64,000 nucleotides of DNA from Telmatactis stephensoni (Eukaryota; Cnidaria; Anthozoa; Actiniaria; Isophelliidae): the NCBI GenBank assembly GCA_029948255.1, contig JALIZF010001481.1:186001-250000 (forward strand), given 5' to 3'. A model generated the notes under the pieces. That model ran no database searches, was not told the origin of the DNA, and saw nothing but the letters and a program-made list of their open reading frames with translations. A program made the translations under genes and the position numbers. Positions 12,822-23,200 of the stretch are shown here, piece after piece. The first letter of the stretch is position 1. Every line of letters starts with the position of its first letter.

Positions 12822-15800
12822 ATTAATTAATTAATAGATTGAAATATATAAATATAATGCAATAACTATCATGTGATAACCTCTTGACAGCCAGCCCACA
12901 GAAAATTCAGGAAATGGACTGACCCCGACTGTCATCCATTCCCAAGAAAATCCTGTAAGCGGACTGTCAGGAAGTCACCAAAGCGTTTGGTATTAGGAAT
13001 AACTTTAATAACTTTATTCTGACCCGATCTAAGGTTCTGGGTTACATTATGGGAATACCTTAGCCCAGATAACAAGGGACCAAAAGGGGGGATACCCTGG
13101 ATTTTACTTACAAATTCAATACATAAAGTGTCCCTTCTAGATTTAAGAGTAGGTAGCTTAGATTCTACGAGAGCTAGCTCATAACTTGTCCCCAAGATGG
13201 CGGACAGGCGTAGCTCTTGTAGAAACACTTTGACTAGAACTAACATGGTATTGAAGCGGTAATCTCAGAGTAGAACCACCAAAGGAGGTATTCAAATACA
13301 TTACAAATAGTAACAACCACATCCCGTTGCCAAGATGGAGCATTAAACATATAAAATTTTGAAAAAATCACGGACATATACATTTCAACAAGTGGCTGCC
13401 ATGGGCGCCGCTGACCTAACTTGTAAGTGATATAGTTTGTTTATATCTTTTGGAAACTATATGCATGGACAGAAATAATAGCGAAACTCAAGATTGCTAA
13501 TGTGAAAAAATGGTAAGATACAAAAATGCACATATTTGAAGATAGCCTCTTTAGAGAGGAATTATAATGCAAACGAATAACGTGTAACGTCAAAGTCCAT
13601 TAAAACTAAGAAATGCTTTTCTTTTAGCCATACTAAGACAATGAAAAATCAAGGGGATCAACTTTTTGAAATTACACCATTTTCTAAGAGAACGTCCCTA
13701 GACTTACTCGTGGTTTTTGTTGTACTCTCTCACGTCTCCTGGTTCCGCGATACCTTTAAGCAATTTAAAGGGTAAAAGTAGAAAGTCTTCTTTCTTGAGT
13801 TTAGATTTAGCAGCAATATGCGTCTCGTTGTCACACGATAGTATACCAGGATAGTTGACCATCAAACGAGCTGCCATATTGACTTTTCGTCCTATCACTA
13901 TTCAAGGGAGAGTTGTTGAGATGATAAGCTTAAATACTAGAACTACTTTGATGTCAGTAATGTAGCTATATATGATGATGGGAAAATTTATCATAACTGA
14001 TCGATGATGGTTAAAGAACACAACGATATGATGATCATGACAGTCGGGGATGATGATGATGATGATGATGATTATGAACGTGGCGTCGATCGCGACGTTG
14101 TCACGGTAGTCACGCAATGAACGAATGTGATAACTTCGTAATCTAACGTCCTGTTTTCGCGTCACGTCACGTTTGCTAAATCACTCTACTAGACTGATTT
14201 AGCAAATGCGACGCGACGTGAAGACAGGATCTGAGATGACGCCTATATCACATTCATTCGTTGCGTGACTTCCGTGACAACGTCGCGATCGACGCCACGT
14301 TCAGGACGCCATTTCGCTTGTTTTCACGTATTCTTCTTGACGTTGGCGACGTCAACGGTCATTTCAAACAAAATTGGTCAATGCGCGCGGCGTCCTATTT
14401 GTTCTATTATTTTTAAAGACAAAAACAAACAAATTTGAGTCAGGCGCGACAAGCCATATGTCGTGTCACGAACGCTTTCACACTTATACGGAAAACTGCT
14501 CTTACAGTGGTGTAACGATTGCGAATATTGTATCAAATTGTACCTGTATATTCGTGTCTGTCACGATGGCCAACAACACCACAGAATGCTCTTCCTGTAG
14601 TTACGCCTATGGCTTCATGTCTAACAATAACAAATAATCTTCGTAAAAATAGGAAAACAAAAATAAGCCAAGCCATTACCGACTGCGATACATTAAGTCA
14701 GCGGCTTAATCATCCTACTCACGTTATTTCCATCACTGTGTGTAAAGTCTCAATGATTCGATGACCTGCTTTCAGTGCACGAGTTTGGTCATCCTCGTGT
14801 TTTTCACCAGGTAACCCAAAAACCGCTAGGAAAGTACAACCCTGAAATGCAGAAAGGAAAAATATAGCTATACCTAAAGATTCACTGAGCTACATGGACG
14901 TCGACATAAAGCTGTCGATACACGCTGCAATTTTTTCTTGCGCTGGCGTGCAATTTTAAATTTTGTTGCACAGAAAATTGCAGCGTCTGTCATCACTCTG
15001 CAACATTCAGTACGAGTGTGCAATATATGTTGCAGAGAAATGTTCACACTTTTGAACTTTCTGCAATTTTTTTGTTGCGAGACATCGTTGCCGCCGATGT
15101 TGCCAGACATGATTTTTTTTCTTTTTTTTTTCTTTTGCAATACTTTTTATGTAAAACGGCGCGTAACATTGCATGGATGCACATAATGTTGCAGAAAGAG
15201 TTGTATCATGTGGCCTTATAAGCTTGAGCATGGGTGCCAACAAAAGCCATAACCTTTATGAATTGGTCTATCGTTTTCGCCAACGGCGACCACCGAACAA
15301 TAGGCATATGCTTGACATGTTCTATTTGTTAAGAGGAGATTTTTTTCAATGACGAGCAATAATGGCGAAAAGCGCCAAAAACTAGACCTTTGTGCGAGTT
15401 TTAATCCAAATTTTCGTTCTGGATTAACACTCAAATCCTTTTTCTACCGGTTAAAAACTGATGTACCAAGATAAAATACCTGTTTAAAACAGATTTTTGA
15501 ATTGTACAAGACTTTTTCTTGATGTTGTGTTGGGATTAAGCTTTTTCGAGCTGAATATAAAGAAAACATACAGCAAATGAGCAAATGAAGGCCTAAACCT
15601 CATTTTTGATCCAAATTTTCGTTTTGGATTAACACTTTAATTCAACTTTCATTGGCCAAAACTACTTACAAACAACTTAAACTTTCTTATAGAAATGGTT
15701 TTAGTCTTGTACAAAAGCTATTCTTCAACTCAGGAGTTTTTGTCGTTCACTGCTCGAACTTGAAAAAAATCCCCTCTTAATTATTGTTTACCTTATCGAA

Positions 15801-18800
15801 AGAAAACACTTTGTTCAAGCTTCCTACAAAATACAGCAGTAGAAAAATTGATTTGATAAAACTTTACTGAATCTGATTGGAATGTGGAGAAAGAAATGGA
15901 AGGGAATTAATATAGCGCACCTCGAAGTCTGCGGACATTCTCGTAGATAATCTCAAACGCTTGTTGTAGAGCCCACGAACTAATATCACCTTTCTTTGGT
16001 AAAACCATATTGATAAACAAGACAGACACCTGACGCATTTCTGATAACCACGCTAGATCTTGACCATGGTCGATCTGTTGATAACAGAAAAGGGATGGAT
16101 AAGGATACGCTCGGAACTTTAACTAATTATATGGTTAATTTGATGGCAGCAGACAGCTGGCAGTGAGTTTTATAAAAGGAATGTTTATTGAATAACTTAT
16201 GTAACACACAACTTATGCCTGCAATGACCTTGCAATATTTCAAGAAAAAGTATAGAACTAGGTACTCATTAATTTGTATTCCAGTCGCGGAACCCAATCT
16301 GTACGACTTCCCGCGGGAAATTAAAGAAAAGAGAAAGGAAGGTAGGAAAGGAAAATATGACTGGTTGCCTAGTTACCTTTGATAAAACAGGCTTTGATAC
16401 GTAGGCACGCAAATCCTCAATCTCTTGATCATTTAGAAGATTGTAGACATCAGTTCGATGATCTATACAGAAAATTGTCAATTAGAAAATATTACTTCAC
16501 TGGCTGTTGGGCACAAAGAGGGTCAAAAACAGCATAATTGATTCAATTTCTAAAGCTTTAATCCAATACAAATAAAACTTGACATTAAGACAGTATGAAA
16601 GCAAAAAAATGTATTTTTCTGTTTTTATTTGATTTTTCTTATTTTTGGCGGGAAAATTACGCCACGAATGTGCCAACAAATTTTTAAATTCAGAAATACA
16701 ATATTTTCATCGTTGCAATTAGTTATATAAACTATAACGTCATTTCCGATTGGCGCACTAACCTGGATTATGAATACTTCCAGTACGCATCAGCTTTCCT
16801 GATATACCGCTGGTTTCCTTAGCAGCGGGCTGATTGGTTTCCTCTTTTCCTCTCTTATAAATACGTGGTAGCTTCAGACTAGGGTGATGCTTTGTAAAGT
16901 GGCTACCTACGTGTGGTCCAAAGATTCGTTTACTGACAGGTGGTATGGAGAGAGCCACAGTTTTTGTCGATAAAACACCAGCCATGGACATAAGAAGTAC
17001 TTCTGTTCGTGTGAGATCTTCTTCGCCAGATTGGATCTCTTGTTCGCGTATTCCATTTACCTAGTAAAATGGAAATGTACTGGGTCAAGAGAGCATTATC
17101 TCTTGACTGTGATTTTTAACTTGTGCATAGGCTGTATTTGTTGAAGTACTTTCTTTAAGGTGGCGGAGAGTGCTAGCCCCTAGGGTATTGGCCTTGGGTT
17201 TGCACAAAGTTATGAGCACACGCTGAAGCTAGGTAGATGATAGGGGTATCTCTCTACGCATGCACGAGTTATATAAAAGGGTTGAGTTTTTATACGAAAT
17301 GTACCATAGAGATCTCGGCCCCGAGATAAGAGTTTAAGATGAACATGAAACTGATTGTGTTCTTTGAAAGGTATTTATAAAAATACTATTATATAACGCG
17401 CGCTCTGATTGGCCAAATAGACGTTTGATGAGAGTATCAAACACGGAAAACAGTTTTTATTGCTTAAATAGAAAGTTAAAATTAAAGGTATATGCAAAGG
17501 TGCCCTATTCTCTCAAAAATGGAATATAAAAGGGAAATGGTTTCAAGTCGGGGCGGACCCCAGCCGTGTAAACTTGGTTGAGTGGGTCCCCTTTGGGTGT
17601 CATGGTTGCAAGGCAAACGTTAATTAACCAACTAACCTTAAAATGGTGCCCGTCCTCCATAACTTCATAATGAAACAACGACTGCTCACAATTGGCCCAA
17701 GCTAATCGATCAAGAATAATCGATCCAGGAGTGGCCCACTTCTCGGCTCCATTAACGTCCTCTACTGCAGGGCCCGTCAAGTCAAACTGCTTACACTCTG
17801 GTACACCCACATAGGTAATATGCATTTTACCGACAGAAATTGCAATTTTTACACGCAGAAGTACTCCAACATCTGTCATGTAGTTGTCGCATTCTTCTTG
17901 GATTGCCAGACTGCATATAATGGCTTTGTTGAGGAGGAGTGTCAGGTCTGATGAGGAATCGTTGCATTTCCACATTGCCAGCAATGCGTCACCTGTTGGT
18001 GGAGTATGCATGTGTTCAGTAAGACCCCTGTTGAACAAGAGGTACTTATACGCAAGACTGACACCTGTTGTTGGATCTTAAAGTGTCTATATCGACATTG
18101 GGCCCTGTCTATACGAAGTATACAAAGACGAGTTGCCCATGACGGTACAGGATAGCCGAGGTTTTCTTTTCCCTAGGGACGCTAAAAACAAAATAATTAC
18201 CCGACCACCATGGCCACAGACAACTCGATCGTCTTCATATAAAATATCTAACAGAAAATGAAATTAAGGAACATGCCTGCAAACTTCAATACATCTCCTC
18301 CATTGATAAGAATATCTGGAAGAAAAATCATTGAAAGTAGATTATTATTACAGAGTTAGCAAAAGGCAGGGTTGTGAAGTTTGGCATTGAGTGTGATTTC
18401 TTGCAAATCAAATGTTACCTTCAACAATTTTTCCTATGTACATGTTCAAAGTAGCCGTAAGCTTTTCTGTGCCACATGCAACGTCAGTAGTTGCTAGGTT
18501 ACCGTACGTCTCACAGAGTGAAGTAAAACCTGGGAAATAAATCAAACAAGAGGCTCACTTGCGCAAATAGACGCAAAGTGCAACAGAATGTAGCGCCCCA
18601 CCCTTGAAATCTGGGTGTTTCCATGACATTGTGCGTGTGGAACTATTTCAACAAATTCAATAAGCAACATATTAAAAACCACGCAAAACAATTTCCGCAC
18701 GATACGAATCTTGTTTTGAGCAGTTTTCGTATGAATGTGAAAAGGACCGCGCCGTGGCGTGACCGTGTCAGTGCCGTAATGTCTATAAAAACATTCGAAA

Positions 18801-19784
18801 TTCCTGCCGTAACCGTGTCACGCCTTGACCGTGCCGTTTTCACTGTCATTCGAAATCTATTCTAAAATGCCGGTCGCGGTTACGTTGTCACGGCGAGTCG
18901 GTGAGTCGAGGATGGCTGGTACTAGCTGTGAGATAATCACCATCATACAAAATCCTCCGCCACGACGCTGATTGAGAATTGATACACCTTTTGCGCTATA
19001 TCCTGTATCCACGAGTTACCCACACAAAAAATTAGTTTTATACGAACATTTACCTGATATATCAGCAAACATACAGACCCCAATTACATGCGCTACATTG
19101 GGCATGGCGTGACTGTGGTCACACTTGATAACCATGTCGGGAACATGGGTAAGAAGTTGACGAAGTGCGCTAGCGTCAAGTGATCCTAAATGATGAATAA
19201 CAAGTATATTATTAAGGCATGAAGATTACGATACATTCCAGTTTAGACTAAAGGCGCTGTTAAACGGTGCAATTTGTTCCGCAATGGCCCTTCGAAACAA
19301 GTTCCTCGAACTTACATATATACCCTAGATCACGCAAAATCATTGTAGTCATTGTGGGAAGACGATATTGTAGCAAAGTGCGGCGGGTAGCGCTACCGTG
19401 TAACTTTTTTCGATCCGCGTCCATTAGGATTTCTTCTTTATCAGTAATATTCATAGCGTCCACTATGAACAAACGAATTCGGCAAAATTAAAAAGCAAAC
19501 GACCAACAATAGAAAAGCAAAATAGTTTAGTAACTTTTGTGAGGTTTTTAGAAGTCTAGAATTAAGCTTACTTTGCAACAACAACTTAAGCTTAAAAACA
19601 TAATTCAAAAGATACGCCCTACAAAGTTATGTCGGATTGCGTTCCTTTACGGATAGATCTACATGTAATTGTATGGACAGAAGTTCTTCTTTCCCATCTT
19701 GATAAAACGCAGCTCAGATGAGCAATGTAAAATACTTTACTAATGTTACTAACCTATGTCTTCCTTGTGTATTGAAGTAGCCAT
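1389..19784 (-). CDS. ADCY10: Soluble (bicarbonate-responsive type) adenylyl cyclase, complete, 31 exons
   Basis: Makes cAMP from ATP; in known animals this cytosolic enzyme is activated by bicarbonate and calcium. Exons (- strand): 19784-19754, 19185-19054, 18529-18419, 18315-18277, 17992-17637, 17060-16763, 16462-16377, 16074-15921, 15823-15792, 14841-14723, 14620-14544, 13897-13708, 12438-12398, 12296-12128, 11519-11327, 10981-10895, 10424-10223, 10049-8908, 8531-8261, 7712-7386, 7281-6944, 6107-5932, 5432-5285, 5204-5113, 4740-4622, 4000-3904, 3652-3537, 3469-3352, 2373-2318, 1981-1857, 1598-1389. Phases chain throughout: 5652 nt, about 1883 aa (human about 1610). Cyclase domain 1 (about 40-225) has metal Asp52 (FADISG) and KFAGD (Lys102, Asp106). 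Domain 2 (about 352-542) has NKVFSFDKG and VNMAAR. Then Walker A GEAGIGKT (589-596), Walker B CLFAVD (712-717), and a TPR-like C-terminus. Odd: exon 18 is 1142 nt and carries a Ser/acidic and poly-His insert; intron 4 looks GC-AG; Asn185 replaces human Arg176. The exon 30 acceptor and the read-through last exon are the least certain parts. Confidence 0.93.
2042..2185. mobile_element. MITE with TA target, GAGTCGTTTTCGTATGAG termini
   Basis: Terminal inverted repeats of about 24 bp (starting GAGTCGTTTTCGTATGAGTG and its complement before 2184) enclose a GC-rich ACGGTTACGG/ACGGTCACGG core. It is flanked by TA on both sides, as for Tc1/mariner-class insertions. Diverged relatives lie at 18719-18862 and 20945-21050, and a terminal fragment at about 31885-31912. 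It sits in ADCY10 intron 29. Confidence 0.8.
2525..2665. repeat. Dispersed repeat shared with 46222-46360
   Basis: Both copies contain CTTCAGGAGGGGG, ATCATATAAATTGGA, and a GACTCAAAGT block. They end or begin in GGGGCGGAT-type sequence, a terminus commonly seen on non-autonomous hAT-like elements. There is no coding capacity. Confidence 0.55.
2879..3114. repeat. Short direct repeat pair
   Basis: A 26 bp unit beginning AGAGTGTGTCAATAAGAGG occurs at 2879-2904 and again at 3089-3114. Between them is a GCGCGCGCGC-containing stretch and a partial inverted copy of the TGTCCTC motif. It lies within ADCY10 intron 28. It may be a degenerate terminal or solo repeat; no gene is seen. Confidence 0.45.
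4895..5030 (-). mobile_element. tRNA-derived SINE fragment
   Basis: In the minus orientation this carries the CTCCGGTTTTCCTCCCTC-type block. The same block is at 21430-21622 (minus) and at 7850-7920 (plus, 3' part only). The copy is truncated and lies in the ADCY10 intron between exons 24 and 25. Confidence 0.6.
5540..5835. repeat. GCGCGCTCTGATT-family repeat with adjacent ATCTATTAGAGTACAGAC element
   Basis: The left half repeats the sequence at 1-150. The right half (5760-5815) carries CTATTAGAGTACAGAC and ACGGAAAAATGGAATC, also found at 4180-4240 and 11735-11790. The two halves may be one composite element. It is inserted in the ADCY10 intron between exons 22 and 23. Confidence 0.55.
6250..6660. 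repeat. GC-rich dispersed repeat (GACGTGAGATGACG / TTGCATCG families)
   Basis: 6290-6480 matches 14190-14360 (CAGGACGCCATTTCG, CGTGACAACGT, GTCGGCGACGTC-type blocks). 6480-6660 matches 8578-8700 and 10660-10770 (GATGCAAC, GTGTCCACCCCTG, ATTGCGCGCAA). There is no coding capacity; this is filler in the intron between ADCY10 exons 21 and 22. Confidence 0.55.
7850..7920 (+). mobile_element. SINE 3' fragment
   Basis: Contains TTTCTCCGGGTTTTTCTCC and CTCCGGTTTTCCT followed by CCCTCAATAAAAACC. This is the 3' module of the SINE seen complete on the minus strand at 21430-21622. The flank at 7965-8030 mirrors 4800-4850 (GCGCAAGCGCTAGAACACAT), so both insertions sit in a shared larger repeat. Confidence 0.6.
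8578..8700. repeat. GATGCAAC / GTGTCCACCCCTG dispersed repeat
   Basis: Matches 6480-6640, with weaker similarity to 10660-10770 and 14905-15205. All lie in introns of ADCY10. Shared words include GATGCAAC, CGTGTCCACCCCTG and TTGCGCGCAA. The copies look like an old non-autonomous element family. Confidence 0.5.
10100..10160. repeat. GA/GAAA microsatellite
   Basis: A purine run of GA then GAAA units in the intron between ADCY10 exons 17 and 18. No other content is seen. Confidence 0.8.
11609..11760. mobile_element. Foldback element, CTAATAGATGCAC termini
   Basis: GTACTCTCTAATAGATGCAC at the left is inverted at the right as CGTGCATCTATTAGAGTAC. A GTT microsatellite lies near the middle. It lies in the intron between ADCY10 exons 14 and 15. 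Confidence 0.6.
12690..13260 (-). mobile_element. 3'-terminal fragment of a non-LTR retrotransposon (LINE)
   Basis: The minus-strand frame at 13246-12932 reads ESKLPTLKSRRDTLCIEF, then YSHNVTQNLRSG, then TKRFGDFLTVRL. This is the characteristic end of LINE reverse-transcriptase ORFs (tract after RRD..C, then NLR, then an aromatic-rich close). The other end carries a TAG trinucleotide array and an AAAT array. It is a 5'-truncated copy in the ADCY10 intron between exons 12 and 13 and is not a host exon. Confidence 0.75.
14060..14360. mobile_element. Foldback GC-rich repeat
   Basis: 14075-14190 (GTGGCGTCGATCGCGACG, TGTCACG) is inverted at 14195-14310 (CGTGACAACGTCGCGATCGA), around a centre reading TTTGCTAAATCACTC...GATTTAGCAAA. 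The family also appears at 6290-6480. Non-coding; ADCY10 intron 11. Confidence 0.65.
14905..15205. repeat. Degenerate TTGCA-rich repeat
   Basis: Recurrent CTGCAATTTT/TTGCAGAGAAA words and partial inverted symmetry, distantly related to the 8578 family. Located in the intron between ADCY10 exons 9 and 10. Open frames here are chance. Confidence 0.35.
18719..18862. mobile_element. Diverged copy of the 2042 MITE family
   Basis: AGTTTTCGTATGAATGTGAAAA at the left and GTTTTCACTGTCATTCGAAA at the right enclose the same GTAACCGTGTCACG-type core as 2042-2185. Another diverged copy is at 20945-21050 in fumarase intron 2. Non-coding. Confidence 0.6.
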
Positions 19785-20265
19785 CCCCTTTTTTCACCAG
19801 AAAACTGTTCGCTACATTTTGTTTAGGGAGAAAAGGGATTTCTTCTTTGGTAAAAAGCTAAAAGATTGGTCTTTGGAGTGTTTTCGTCTTGCATGTTTTA
19901 CGTTGATGTAACAATGATTGCGTTTTGTGGAGCGCGCGCGCTATTCAAACACCAGCTTCGTTATCACGGTAATCTGTGTGTGCGCGCTCAAAAACAGACG
20001 AGATACCGCCGGTCTTTTTTGCATCCAAATGAAAAGAAAGCTACGCAATATTACGAATCGATGCATCGTTAAACCTCAGCTTTGCTATTTGCTGTAGTTA
20101 GGCGGTTGTCTGGGAGGTCAGGGAATATAAATTTTATGCTCCAAAGCAATAAGCTTGGGCTACCTGTGTCTGAGCCCGCGATTCATACCGCTGCTCGTCC
20201 ACCATATTGTCTTGCCGGATGACTGCCGGATAATATAATCAGTACCTGATTTCTTGCAGAAGGGA
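19785..20265. promoter_or_regulatory. Shared divergent promoter region of ADCY10 and FH
   Basis: The two start codons face away from each other across 481 bp, so both promoters and 5' UTRs must fit here. A TTCTTGCAG at 20251-20259 just before the FH start could be an acceptor for a non-coding first exon. No TATA box is convincingly placed. Confidence 0.5.
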
Positions 20266-23200
20266 ATGGCTTACCGGCTTTGTGCGTTGTTAAGAAGCCC
20301 CACAAAGTTTTCTCCATTGTACACACACCACCTCAACTCAAGCAGAACTGCAGTTAGTTTGGTTCGAGCCATGGTAAGTAGATTTCAAATAGCTTCAACT
20401 TTCTTCGTGGACAGTACGAATTTTGGAAATTTTGTACAATAAGTTTTTGCCACGTGCAAAGCCTGGACAACTTTGAAGATTATTTATAACTTATATAGCT
20501 TTTCTGTGAATTGCCATCTTACAAAGTCCCAAATGTGTCTTTACTTTGTTCTTTGTTAAATGTCTGGAAGCTACAGTTTGTAACAAGTGGATTTTTTGAT
20601 AAGTTAAGTTAAGTCTTTTTGAAATAAGTTAATGTTTATATTCTGAAGTCATCACGTGTGGAGACAGACAGCTTTGGAGAGATCCAAGTCCCTTCTGACA
20701 AGTACTATGGAGCCCAGACAGCAAGATCTAAAATGAACTTCCCCATTGGTGATGAGAGTGAACGAATGCCTGTAAGTAATACTAGTATTTCTTTATCACA
20801 TGTCCTTTTAAAATACACTTATACCTGGCTCACACTATTGCCACAATCATAAGTGCATTAAATAATTTACACAGATTTAACAGTGCTTGCCTTTTTTCAT
20901 ACATCTGTGATAAATGTGATTGCTGAGTCTGCATAAGAGACATTTGTATGATCAGTGTGAAATGGACCATACCGTGCTGTGGTTATGTCAGTGCCATAAC
21001 CATGTCATGACCGTATGCGGTACCATTTTTACAGTCATACAACATCTACTCAGTGCTGCTTGTGCTTGTGTTATTAGTATATGAACCAGCTAGGCCTTAT
21101 TATGCATGAGAGCACTGAAGATGCATACAGAGACTCGGTAATTGTTCTGCCCAGTAGAGTAGGTGCTCACTTTTTACTTTAGACCGTGCAAGTGATGAGT
21201 GCATGGTTTTTTTTGTAAATAAATAAATAAATAAATAAATTTGGGGTAGCTCATCACCCTTCCTCGCAGCCAAGTGCTGAATTAGAAGGGCGCAGCTCAA
21301 CGTGATCGAGTCGAAGGTTTACAAGGGCGCTTTCATTACGAGACAATTGAACAATCACACATTTACATACAAATTTACATACACATACACGTAGCAGCCA
21401 CCATACGACTCATGTCTGATCACGGAGCACAGCTTAGATCGAAACTAGTTCGTTTTTACTGAGGGAGGAAAAACCGGAGAACCCGGAGAAAAAACCCTCG
21501 AAGCAAGGGAGAGAACGAACAAGAAACTCAAGCCACATGTGATGCCCCGTCCGAGGATTGAACGAGGGACCACAGCGGTGACAGACTGGCGCTCTCACCG
21601 CTCGGCCACCCTTGCTTCCCATTCTTGTATTCTTGTAATGCCTTCAAGGTTTTAATGGCAAGCTCAATAATTGATGTAAAGATAATGTCAAACTTTAAGA
21701 TAACGTCACGTGCATGAAAAAGAACATGCTCAATTGACAATCCACATCATAGTTGAATAAAGTGTCTATTAATGAAATCAGTACTGAGCCTCCATAATTG
21801 TCATTGCAATACTTAATATATACTGTTAATGTTTACTAGAAGTTATGATTGCCTTCCTGATTCAGATGTTTTTATAATATAATATATTCTATATATAATC
21901 TTTTCGCAATTTCTGTTTTCTCTTTAATAGCCTCCCGTCATTCGTGCCTTTGGATACTTGAAGAAAGCAGCCGCAGAGGTCAACAAGGAGTTTGGATTAG
22001 ATAGTAGTGTTGCTGATAATGTTATGAAAGCTGCTGATGAGGTAGGAAAACAAGAAAGATGTACAGGTATAAAGAAAAGGTGACTGGTTATGGGAGGTGT
22101 CCCTTGGTGGAGGACTGACTGTACTCTTATTTTATGGTATATATTACAAATTTCTATAAACACGCAGTCTGCATTCATCTACCTCTGGCTTACTCCTTGC
22201 AAGACCATCCTATCGCACAGAATCTTATGGTGCTCGCTCATTTGCTGTGGCCATGGCTTCTTTGTGGAATTCCCTACCTGCCAACCTAAGGAACACTGGA
22301 ACTTTGGCTTCTTTTAAAAAACATATTTGTTTTTTGCTTTTTGTTGTTGTTTTTTTCTTTATTTTTGTAAAGCACATCAAGATTCTTAGGGTGTGCTATA
22401 TAAGAATGTCATTATTATAATTATTAAACAAATGCAGCCATATTGGTTGACTTATTTTCTTTATAAATGACTAAATTTTGCTATATATAATTAGGTTATC
22501 AGTGGTAAGTTAATGGATCACTTCCCACTGGTTGTCTGGCAAACAGGATCAGGAACCCAGTCAAACATGAATGTAAATGAGGTCATAAGTAACCGTGCTA
22601 TTGAGATGATGGGTGGTACCATGGGATCCAAGAAACCTGTCCATCCTAATGACCATGTCAACAAAAGCCAGGTTATCATATTATCTGTCCTTCCACATGG
22701 ACTTATTCCATAAGTTAGTCTGTTCGCTCCACAGTTCGGCTTCCTGTGGTGTTCGTTCATTCACACCAGTACAAAAGAGCAAAATCTATGACTTATGGAA
22801 TCAGTCTAAAACCTAGAGTGCTTGATAATATCCCTCAAACACTTCACTTTACACTTACTACCATCCTGCTAGCTGGAGTGTTGTGATGGTCTTTTGCAAC
22901 CACCAGATACTCAGGTCAGGATTGCAGTGTTTGAGATTTGCCATCTGCCAATTTTGAGATTTACCAATTTCTTTCGGAGAAAAAAATATTGTGTTTGGAT
23001 AAGATGTCCAAGTACACATGTACATTTTTGAAGGTACATGGAAATTTATATTCCATATAAAGGGAATGAAATCTTCTTGAATTAGTTACGCATTACAAAA
23101 ATGTCCAAAACTAGACATACTTATCAAGACAATATGCCCCAAATTAACAAATTTTTAGAAACACTGAATTGGGATGGAGGACATTCTACAAAACATTGCT

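Noticed and set aside
19260..19472. 70-codon minus frame near the ADCY10 start, with a good GTAAGT.
   Set aside because: Splicing it to exon 2 makes a TGA at the junction, whereas the short exon at 19784-19754 joins in frame. It may be intronic or an unused exon.
21550..21622. Possible tRNA gene (A and B box-like sequence).
   Set aside because: It is the head of a SINE with a retroposon tail and relatives at 4895 and 7850; the cloverleaf is not complete.
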